Source of the DNA: Akkermansia muciniphila
GTDB lineage: Bacteria > Verrucomicrobiota > Verrucomicrobiia > Verrucomicrobiales > Akkermansiaceae
Direction of reading: 5' to 3'
Assembly (NCBI GenBank): GCA_004557455.1
Contig: SFDX01000004.1
Location: 19,723-83,722 of the forward strand
DNA length: 64,000 nt
In this document: positions 44,184 to 51,142 of the stretch, piece by piece
Layout of the letters: every line of letters starts with the position of its first letter
How positions within the stretch are numbered: the first letter of the stretch is position 1
Translations under genes and position numbers: made by a program
The notes under the pieces: generated by a model
The model's database searches: none
What the model was told of the DNA's origin: nothing
The model's input: only the letters and a program-made list of their open reading frames with translations

Positions 44184-44211
44184 ATTTTAATCCACGATCC
44201 TGCCATTGCAA
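44184..44211 (-). promoter_or_regulatory. Promoter of the trp operon
   Basis: -35 TTGCAA (44206-44211, minus strand), 16-bp spacer, -10 TAAAAT (44184-44189), 8 nt before the trpL ATG. No operator palindrome for a Trp repressor is evident. Confidence 0.72.
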
Positions 44212-44255
44212 GCAAATAATGCGGCAGCGAGGTGATTTTTTCACCACCCTTGCCG

Positions 44256-45314
44256 TCAGGAGGCGATAATTCCGCCGGGGCGGAGGTGCTGGACGGGGAG
44301 GGGCGGTGTTTCGCGGCCCAACCAGTCGAGATGGGTGGTGGTGATGACGATCTGGGACTCGGCGGGGAGGGAGCGGAGCAAGGCACGGCGGCGGGGGGGA
44401 TCCAGCTCACCGAAGATGTCATCGATGAGCAGCAGGGGCGCGCGGCCGGTCTCCACCTGCAGCAGGTAGGCTTGGGCCAGGAGAAGGGCGGTGGCGAGGG
44501 TACGTTGCTGACCCTCGGAAGCGAAATCAGCCGCTGCGGCGCCGTGAATGGTGAGGGCGAAGTCATCCCGATGCGGTCCCACGGTGGTACAGCCCAATCG
44601 CGCATCGGCCTCGGCAGCGGCGGTCAGGGCCTCCCGCAGAGGAAGCGCGGCGGAGGGCATGTAGGCCAGCCCCACGGGCTCGCGGCGTTCCCCGCAGATG
44701 TCAGCATGGCAGGCGGCAATGTGCGGCTGCAGCAGCTCCAGAAGGCGACGGCGCATGTCCATCATCAGCGTACCGTGGCGCACCAGTTGTTCATCGTAAC
44801 CCGCCAGGGCGGCGGGGGTGCAGCGCGGGTTGCGGAGCAGCGCGTTGCGGGCCTTCAGCGCGCGGCGGTAGAGGCGCAGGGAGTTGCGGTAGGCCGGGTG
44901 CCACTGGGTGCCAAGAAAGTCCAAGTACTGCCGCCGTTCCTCCGCCGGGCCGGTCACCAAGGCTATGTCTCGGTTCCCCAGCCAAGCCACGGGCGGAGCA
45001 TCGGCCACATAGTCCGCGCCTTCATTCACAGGCATGCCGTCCAAGCTCATGCGCAGCTTGCGTTCTTCCCACAGCAGGCGGCGCGTGGAGTCGTCGGACT
45101 CCAGCACCACGCCGAAGCTCCCCGCCCCGTGCTGCACCAGGTGGTCCGGACGATTCGTGCGGGGGGAGTGCAGCGTTAGCACTAGGCACAAGGCCTCCAT
45201 CAGGCTCGTCTTGCCCTGCGCATTGGCGCCCACCAGCAGAGCGCCCTCCGGCGGGATCTCCCAGCGGAGGGTGCTGTAGCAGCGGAAGCTGCGGAGGCGC
45301 AGGACGTTCAGCAT
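44256..45314 (-). CDS. recF: DNA replication and repair protein RecF
   Basis: 352 residues; SMC-like ATPase that helps load RecA at gaps with RecOR. It starts LNVLRLRSFRCYSTLRW, typical of RecF. Walker A is VGANAQGKTSLMEAL (about 30-44), the signature region is FASEGQQRTLATALLLAQ, and Walker B is LLLIDDIFGELDP. ATG 45314 is 2 nt after plsC; the longer frame upstream lies inside plsC. Here it sits with plsC and cmk rather than near dnaA/dnaN. Confidence 0.94.
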   Translation of the reverse strand: MLNVLRLRSFRCYSTLRWEIPPEGALLVGANAQGKTSLMEALCLVLTLHSPRTNRPDHLVQHGAGSFGVVLESDDSTRRLLWEERKLRMSLDGMPVNEGADYVADAPPVAWLGNRDIALVTGPAEERRQYLDFLGTQWHPAYRNSLRLYRRALKARNALLRNPRCTPAALAGYDEQLVRHGTLMMDMRRRLLELLQPHIAACHADICGERREPVGLAYMPSAALPLREALTAAAEADARLGCTTVGPHRDDFALTIHGAAAADFASEGQQRTLATALLLAQAYLLQVETGRAPLLLIDDIFGELDPPRRRALLRSLPAESQIVITTTHLDWLGRETPPLPVQHLRPGGIIAS

Positions 45315-45316
45315 GA

Positions 45317-45949
45317 TCAGTCCGTGACGGGCAGCGCGCGGATGGCCGCCATCACCTTTTGCGCCAGAGCATGCTGGGCCGCGCGACCGCGCACACGCAG
45401 CTCCGCCGGGGTGAAGGGGATGGGATCGCCCACCGAGATGGTCACGGGGCGGAAGCGCAGGCGGCCGTGGATGGGCCAAGCCTCATAAGCACCGTGAATG
45501 CGGATGGGCTGCACGGGCACGGTTGCCAGTTTACTGAGAATGAGTCCGATGCCGTTCATCGGCTCCTGGAAATCACCCGTGCGGGTGCGCCCGCCCTCCG
45601 GGAAGAGCAGCACGCGGTTGCCGCCGCGCACCAAGCGCATCAGCTTCAGCAGACTGCCGGGGTCGGCCTCCTCTTGGTTCACGGGGAAGGCATTGCAGCT
45701 GCGGATCAGCGCCCCGAAGAGCGGGTTGTTGAAGAGCTGCTTGCGTGCCAAGTAATAGATGGGGTTATAAAACAGGCAGCCGATCATGGGCGGGTCTAGG
45801 AAGCTCTGGTGGTTCGCCACCACCACGCAGGGGCCGTCGTCAATGAGTTTCTCCCGACCAATCACTTTAAGGGAGAAGAGGGATTGGGCAATACCGCGCA
45901 TCAGGTTGCTGCAGACCGCGTAGCCGAAAGGAGAGTCCAGAAGGTTCAT
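45317..45949 (-). CDS. plsC: 1-acyl-sn-glycerol-3-phosphate acyltransferase
   Basis: 210 residues; second acylation step of phosphatidic acid synthesis at the membrane. Intact motifs: HX4D in VVVANHQSFLDP (about 48-59), GxxFIxR equivalent in SCNAFPVNQ, FPEGGRTRTG (about 118-127), and PVQPIRIHG. ATG 45949 gives the usual N-terminus. It is the middle gene of cmk-plsC-recF, 19 nt after cmk; cmk next to plsC is a common arrangement. Confidence 0.93.
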   Translation of the reverse strand: MNLLDSPFGYAVCSNLMRGIAQSLFSLKVIGREKLIDDGPCVVVANHQSFLDPPMIGCLFYNPIYYLARKQLFNNPLFGALIRSCNAFPVNQEEADPGSLLKLMRLVRGGNRVLLFPEGGRTRTGDFQEPMNGIGLILSKLATVPVQPIRIHGAYEAWPIHGRLRFRPVTISVGDPIPFTPAELRVRGRAAQHALAQKVMAAIRALPVTD

Positions 45950-45968
45950 AGTATCGTATCGAAGAAGT

Positions 45969-46610
45969 TCAGCGGGCCAGCTTGGCGCGTATGTCAGCCG
46001 TAATAAAAGCCACCACCTGCTCAATGTTCATGTCCGAGGTGTCGACCAAGGTGGCATCCTCGGCCTTGGTCAGGGGGGCGCAGGCGCGGCTGCTGTCCTT
46101 GCGGTCGCGCTCGGCGATGGAATCGGTGATGCCCTGGGCGGCGCGGCGGGCGGCGCGCACTTCCTCAGAGGCGGTGACAAAATACTTGAACGGCGTGTTC
46201 GGGAACACCACGGTGCCGATATCCCGCCCCTCCATCACCACAGGCTCGGCGGCATTATACTCCCGCTGCTTGCGCACCAGCAGGGCACGCACGGCGGGAA
46301 TGGCCGCCACGGCGGAGACGCGCTCGTTCACGGCCTGCTCCGTCAGTTCCGCGCCCAACACCTTCCCGCGGCACATCACGGTGGAAACGGCCCCGTCCTT
46401 GCCGAAGGAGAGCGGGATGTCCCCCAGCAGGGACTCCACGGCGGCGGTATCGGCGGGGTCAACGCCCTGTTGCAGCACATACCAAGTCACCGCGCGGTAC
46501 ATGGCGCCGGTGTTGATGAAGGTGTAGCCCAGCTCGCGGGCAATCAACTTAGCAACGGTGGATTTGCCGGAGGCGGCCGGTCCGTCTATGGCTATGGCGG
46601 GGGGATTCAT
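45969..46610 (-). CDS. cmk: Cytidylate kinase
   Basis: 213 residues; phosphorylates CMP and dCMP. P-loop IDGPAASGKSTVAK (about 8-21), NTGAMYRAVTW (about 33-43), EGRDIGTVVFP (about 126-136) and the lid region RRAAQGITDSIAERDRKDSS. First gene of the cmk-plsC-recF operon. Confidence 0.96.
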   Translation of the reverse strand: MNPPAIAIDGPAASGKSTVAKLIARELGYTFINTGAMYRAVTWYVLQQGVDPADTAAVESLLGDIPLSFGKDGAVSTVMCRGKVLGAELTEQAVNERVSAVAAIPAVRALLVRKQREYNAAEPVVMEGRDIGTVVFPNTPFKYFVTASEEVRAARRAAQGITDSIAERDRKDSSRACAPLTKAEDATLVDTSDMNIEQVVAFITADIRAKLAR

Positions 46611-46620
46611 ACGCGTGCCC

Positions 46621-46649
46621 AGTATACTCCCCGCCGCACGACTTGTCCA
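46621..46649 (-). promoter_or_regulatory. Promoter of cmk-plsC-recF
   Basis: -35 TGGACA (46644-46649, minus strand), 17-bp spacer, -10 TATACT (46621-46626), 10 nt before the cmk ATG. It lies entirely outside the neighbouring invertible-looking cassette. Confidence 0.7.
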
Positions 46650-46717
46650 GCAAAAATTCCCGCCGGGCGCATTTGCCTCCTACTCTGCCCCGCCGAGATA
46701 GAAAGTCGAGGAGGGGT

Positions 46718-46883
46718 GCATTCTTAATGCTGTATCAAGCTCAAAAAGCAGAATTCCTTTATTTTCCTCACTTTTTCGCCTGTGGATACCTTGAGGCATC
46801 AGAAGCGTACATTGTTCATTTCCTGTGCAAAGTGTTGAGTCTCAATGGTTTCCAAGGGGTATGCATTAAGAATGCTGTATACT
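46718..46883. promoter_or_regulatory. Candidate invertible promoter cassette 2, drawn OFF
   Basis: Inverted 13-mers GCATTCTTAATGC (46718-46730) and GCATTAAGAATGC (46863-46875), whose centres CTT and AAG are reverse complements, bound 158 bp. The -10 TATACT (46878-46883) lies outside, toward the EptA-like gene. As drawn, its -35 position holds AGGGGT (no match), while a good -35 TTGATA (minus strand, 46733-46738) sits inside the far end pointing away. Inversion would create TTGATA-17 bp-TATACT toward 47033. The interior holds TTGAGTCTCAA (46835-46845), exactly 17 bp from the 13-mer, as in cassette 1. The rest of this intergenic region is AT-rich without further features; the leader would be about 143 nt. 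Confidence 0.7.
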
Positions 46884-47032
46884 CGCCGCGCGCTATGTAT
46901 TGATCCGTCATCATTTTCAATTATTCTCTTCTGTTCCGCAAACACAGGTATCCATTCCCGTCCTTATCCGAATATGAGGGAATAGTTCACCCAGTGGTTC
47001 AATTCAAACACATAATGTAAACTGTCATTTTT

Positions 47033-48673
47033 ATGAGCATAGAATCAATAGTTCCTAACCTTGCCACCAAGGCTAAAGTTTCCGTTGTCTCATTCTACAA
47101 GAGATATTGCTTCATATTATGGATTTGTATCCCAGCCCTTGTTTTTTCTGGACTGTTTACCGATGCATTTTCTCAATTCTGGAGATATCCTATTGAAAGC
47201 CGCCTTTTTCCATCCTTCATAAGATTTGCATCTATATCAGGCATAATAAGGTTCATTTTTTGGAGTGGAATATTGCTGTTTGCTCTGCGCAGTAGGCTCA
47301 TAGCCTACGGACTTATCCCCGCAATCTTTCTCTATAATTTAATATGGCTATACATCAAAACGAAAACATACGTCGAGTTTGATGCACTGATCATAAGCAC
47401 CTTGAATACAACAGCCAAAGAGGCATCACAGTTCATCTTCCCCTCACAGATAATCTTTCTCTTCTTCTCTATATCCATTCTCTATGTATACCTCACCCGA
47501 TTACGTATTTATTTGTCTTATCGGGCCAAGAGATTTCACCTGATTTTAGCCTCCATTCTCGTACTACTTTCCACGCTGTTCCCTCACATTATACGCTATT
47601 CAGGCGGCGGCATATATCTACTGGAACATCAGGCTGATTTTCTGCGTAACGACATGAAAAACTGGAACGTAACTGAGGAGAGATTTTTAACAAGTCGTAT
47701 TCATTCCGGTGAGTTAGAAAAGTCCTATTCTCCTCTCTCTCTTGAAAGAGACCTTTTCATTTGTTTAAACAACTACTTATTCCCGGAGGACGAAGAAGAT
47801 GTTACAGCAAAGGAATCGACGGATAGATGGGGTAGAGAAAATCTGATTGTCTGCTTCGTCATCGGCGAATCTATACGCCCGGATCATGCTTCCCTGAATG
47901 GCTATGCACGGAATACGACTCCATTTCTTGCCGAGTGCAAGAACATAATTTCTCTACCCAACATGAGATCCGGAGCTACATACACTTTAGGATCTATTCC
48001 ATTATTTTTCAGCGGAAGTCTTCCGGACGCGAAAAGGCATAAAGGGTCCTTTGTTCATCTATTTATGAAGCATAATTTTGTCGGAAAATTAGTTGTCTCG
48101 CAAAATACAGAAGGCGAATGGTACAAGACACCACGAATTTGTCGTCAATTGGGAGGCATACACTCCACTTTGGAAAGGCCTCTTTCTACAGAGGATTACT
48201 TCAGCGTCATTTCCACATGGATCAGCAAGCATCCGAGATCGTTAATAATTCTAGAGGATGGCACCGGCCACTCCCCCTACGAATGCGAATACAAGCCTTT
48301 CGGAGAAGGCACTAGAATAGACAAGTATGATAACTGCATCTACTCGGCAGACAAGCACCTTGAGTCTGTTATAAAAGCTCTCAGAGACACCAACGCTGTA
48401 CTTATCTACGCTTCTGATCACGGCGAATCCCTCGGAGAAAACAATTACGTGGGGCATGGCTCTATGGACGATGTACCCGAACAAAAGAAAGTTCTATCCT
48501 TTATCTGGTACTCTGATAAATATTCCCAAAAGCATCCCGAGATTGTTGCAGCGTTAGAAAAAAACAGCAAAAAGTTTGATCATTACACAAAGATATATGA
48601 CACAATCCTCTCATTGGGAGGAATTAAATCAGAAATCCAAGACATATCAAGGGATATGACTAAGGATAGATGA
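47033..48673 (+). CDS. EptA-like phosphoethanolamine transferase (sulfatase-fold membrane enzyme)
   Basis: 546 residues. Five N-terminal membrane helices (about 25-190) precede a periplasmic alkaline-phosphatase/sulfatase-fold domain. Family motifs: CFVIGESIRPDHASLNGYAR (metal site; the Glu-Ser pair stands where EptA has the catalytic Thr region), NMRSGATYTLGSIPLFF (Thr nucleophile candidate), SDHGESLGENNYVGHG (metal-binding Asp-His). Likely adds phosphoethanolamine to lipid A or surface glycan, changing charge and peptide resistance. Markedly AT-rich against its neighbours, suggesting transfer. Expression appears to depend on cassette 2. Confidence 0.85.
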   Translation: MSIESIVPNLATKAKVSVVSFYKRYCFILWICIPALVFSGLFTDAFSQFWRYPIESRLFPSFIRFASISGIIRFIFWSGILLFALRSRLIAYGLIPAIFLYNLIWLYIKTKTYVEFDALIISTLNTTAKEASQFIFPSQIIFLFFSISILYVYLTRLRIYLSYRAKRFHLILASILVLLSTLFPHIIRYSGGGIYLLEHQADFLRNDMKNWNVTEERFLTSRIHSGELEKSYSPLSLERDLFICLNNYLFPEDEEDVTAKESTDRWGRENLIVCFVIGESIRPDHASLNGYARNTTPFLAECKNIISLPNMRSGATYTLGSIPLFFSGSLPDAKRHKGSFVHLFMKHNFVGKLVVSQNTEGEWYKTPRICRQLGGIHSTLERPLSTEDYFSVISTWISKHPRSLIILEDGTGHSPYECEYKPFGEGTRIDKYDNCIYSADKHLESVIKALRDTNAVLIYASDHGESLGENNYVGHGSMDDVPEQKKVLSFIWYSDKYSQKHPEIVAALEKNSKKFDHYTKIYDTILSLGGIKSEIQDISRDMTKDR

Positions 48674-48869
48674 ACTGACTTCATTGCAGATCGATGTCAT
48701 CATCCACCGCACTGGAAGAGAAGAGAGTTCTGCAAGCGAGAGAGAGGCCGCAGAAACGGGAGGTGGAAGGTGCAGATTCCCGAGGAGGGTGCGGAGTAAG
48801 TTCGGAATAAAACCGGCGGCGGGAGGGGGGGCGGCATTGTCTTTTTTGAGTGCGAGACAAACTTTCCGC

Positions 48870-48898
48870 TTGAGCGGGAGGGGGTTATGTGGTAGACT
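48870..48898 (+). promoter_or_regulatory. Promoter of the amidase-phosphatase-kinase operon
   Basis: -35 TTGAGC (48870-48875), 17-bp spacer, -10 TAGACT (48893-48898), 8 nt before the ATG at 48907. The rest of the 233-bp gap after the EptA-like gene shows no other feature. Confidence 0.65.
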
Positions 48899-48906
48899 TT
48901 CAGGGC

Positions 48907-49974
48907 ATGATGAACCCCATCCTCCGATTGCTTATCCTCCTCCTGCTGCCGCTGGCAGTGGGATGCGGGGTTGCGTATGCCGATGCGGGGACAAGCCGAA
49001 CCTGGAACATCGAGCTGCTGGACGGGGAACGCTATGTGAAGGTAAGCGATGTAGTGCAGTTCTACCGTTTCAAGGCCGTGAAGGGGCGCAGCGGCTTCCT
49101 GAACTACGGGGCCGGCAACCGTGTACTTTCTCTGCGCAGCGGCAAGCAGGATATCTACATCAACAACTACCACTTCGTCCTCTCCTTCCCCATACGCGAG
49201 CAAGCAGGGCAGCTCTACATCTCGACCACGGATGTCAAAAAACTCATCGACCCCGTTCTGCGCCCCCAATTTGCGGCAGAGAATGCCAACATCACCACCG
49301 TGGTGCTGGATGCAGGGCATGGCGGGCATGACAAAGGCGCGGTTAGCTCCTACGCCGTCGAGAAAGACTGCAACCTGGCCGTCGCCCTGAAGGTGCGGGA
49401 GCGCCTGCTGAAGCGCGGTTACAAGGTCGTCATGACCCGGGACAGCGACTACTTCCTGACCCTTCAGCAGCGCGTAGCGATTGCCAATCAATACCCGAAT
49501 TCCGTCTTCGTCAGCATCCACCACAACTCCGGCGGCAGCCACGCCACGGGCATCGAGACCTTCACCCTGGCCCCGCACGGCACCACCTCCCCCTTTGCAC
49601 GCACCCGACGCACGGAAGACCTGCAGGGCAACCGGCAGGACAGCGAAAACATCGCCCTGGCTACAGCCGTACACAGCCGCGCCATCAAGGCCACGGGGGC
49701 CATCGACCGCGGCATTCAGCGCGCTCGCTTCTCCGTACTCTGCACCATCCGCCGCCCCGCCATCCTCTTCGAGGGCGGTTTCGTCAGCAACCCGACGGAG
49801 GGTGCCCGCATCTCCACGGACGCCTACCGAAACACCTTGGCCGACTGCATTACGCAGGGCATATGCGCCTATGCTAACTTGGCGCGCGGCAAACGCACCG
49901 TGCGCCGCTACACGGGCAGCGCGCCGCTCAACACCGGCTCCGGCGGCCGGGTGATCAAAACACGAGGAAAGTAA
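48907..49974 (+). CDS. N-acetylmuramoyl-L-alanine amidase (Amidase_3)
   Basis: 355 residues; cuts the amide bond between MurNAc and the peptide in the periplasm. Signal peptide (1-26), a small N-terminal domain (about 30-120), then Amidase_3 with zinc ligands H138 (LDAGHGGHD), E152 and H205 (VSIHHNSGG) and the catalytic Glu at about 289 in PAILFEGGFVSNPTEG. Basic C-terminal tail. ATG 48907 is the first after the promoter; 48910 is equally possible. First gene of a four-gene operon ending with a Ser/Thr kinase. Confidence 0.92.
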   Translation: MMNPILRLLILLLLPLAVGCGVAYADAGTSRTWNIELLDGERYVKVSDVVQFYRFKAVKGRSGFLNYGAGNRVLSLRSGKQDIYINNYHFVLSFPIREQAGQLYISTTDVKKLIDPVLRPQFAAENANITTVVLDAGHGGHDKGAVSSYAVEKDCNLAVALKVRERLLKRGYKVVMTRDSDYFLTLQQRVAIANQYPNSVFVSIHHNSGGSHATGIETFTLAPHGTTSPFARTRRTEDLQGNRQDSENIALATAVHSRAIKATGAIDRGIQRARFSVLCTIRRPAILFEGGFVSNPTEGARISTDAYRNTLADCITQGICAYANLARGKRTVRRYTGSAPLNTGSGGRVIKTRGK

Positions 49975-49976
49975 CG

Positions 49977-51125
49977 ATGAGGTACCGCTTCTTCCTATCT
50001 GCGGCCATGGCTGCCGCCCTGCTCTGCCCCCCCGCCGTTGCCGACACAGCGGCAGAGGGGATGACTTGGCACACCACCGAGCACAGCGGGGTGGAATACA
50101 TCCCCCTCGGCGATCTGCGCAGCTTCTATAAAATGCTGCCGCCCAAGCAGGAAGGCACAGGCGCCGTCTCCATCAGCAACTCCAAGGTCACTGTCACCTT
50201 CGGCCCCGCCCCGCGCGAATTGAGCATCTGCGGGTGCCGCTTTTTCCTGATGCACCCGCTGCGCTACTCCCCCGACGGCGAGCCCCTGCTCTCCACGGAT
50301 GACCTACGCACCACGCTCGACCCCATTCTGCGCCCGCTCTACATCCCCACGCGGCAGGAAATCAAGACCGTCATCATCGACCCGGGTCACGGCGGGAACG
50401 ACACAGGACGCCGGGGCGAACACCTGCGGGAGGCGGACATCAGCCTGCTTCTGGCCCGGCAGCTTGCGCAGACCCTCGCCAAGCAGGGCTTCCGCACCGT
50501 CCTGACCCGAGAGAGCAACGACTTCCGCTCCGACCAGCAGCGGGTCGACCTCTGCAATGAGCAGCAGCAGGCCCTCTTCCTGACCCTGCACGCCAACGCC
50601 GGGGCCCCGAGTTCCGCGGGCATCGAGACCTACACCACTGCCCCCGCTGCCAAGGGCGCCGCCCCCCTCCCCGGCAATGCCAACGATGCTGCCAACATCG
50701 CCTTGGCCGCTGCCGTGCAGGCAGGCATGCTAGCCCGCACAGGCGCAGCGGACGGCGCGTGCCGGCGCGTGCACTACAGCCTGCTCTCCTCCGTCAAATG
50801 CCCGGCGGCAGGCATCGTGGTCGGTTACCTGACCAACAGCGAGGAGGCCGCCAAGCTCGGCACACCGGAGTATTGCGCCGCCTTGGTACAGGGCATTGCG
50901 GACGGCGTTCGCGCCTTCACCGGCCAGATGAACCCCGCCACGGGCTATCAGCCGGCACCGGTGCAGGCGGATCCCCCCCCTACGACCACCTACAAAGCAC
51001 CCGCCCCCGCAGCCACACCGCCTAAGGACGAGGCCAAACGCAAGCCGGCAGCCCGAAGGGAGCCGAGCCGGTCCACCACCCCGCGCCGCAGTTCCCCCGG
51101 CTCACGCAACAGGAGCAGACGCTGA
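49977..51125 (+). CDS. Amidase_3 paralogue lacking the catalytic glutamate
   Basis: 382 residues, 2 nt after its paralogue and sharing its layout: signal peptide (1-22), N-terminal domain, Amidase_3 domain with zinc ligands in place (H138 in IDPGHGGND, E152, H205 in LTLHANAG). The segment aligned with the catalytic PAILFEGGFVSN of the first copy reads PAAGIVVGYLTN, so the Glu is Val281. It should bind zinc and perhaps peptidoglycan but cleave poorly or not at all. The tail (about 320-382) is Pro/Ala/Lys/Arg-rich and probably disordered. Perhaps an activator or decoy of the first amidase. Confidence 0.85.
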   Translation: MRYRFFLSAAMAAALLCPPAVADTAAEGMTWHTTEHSGVEYIPLGDLRSFYKMLPPKQEGTGAVSISNSKVTVTFGPAPRELSICGCRFFLMHPLRYSPDGEPLLSTDDLRTTLDPILRPLYIPTRQEIKTVIIDPGHGGNDTGRRGEHLREADISLLLARQLAQTLAKQGFRTVLTRESNDFRSDQQRVDLCNEQQQALFLTLHANAGAPSSAGIETYTTAPAAKGAAPLPGNANDAANIALAAAVQAGMLARTGAADGACRRVHYSLLSSVKCPAAGIVVGYLTNSEEAAKLGTPEYCAALVQGIADGVRAFTGQMNPATGYQPAPVQADPPPTTTYKAPAPAATPPKDEAKRKPAARREPSRSTTPRRSSPGSRNRSRR

Positions 51126-51142
51126 CAGCCCCCTCCCGCGCC

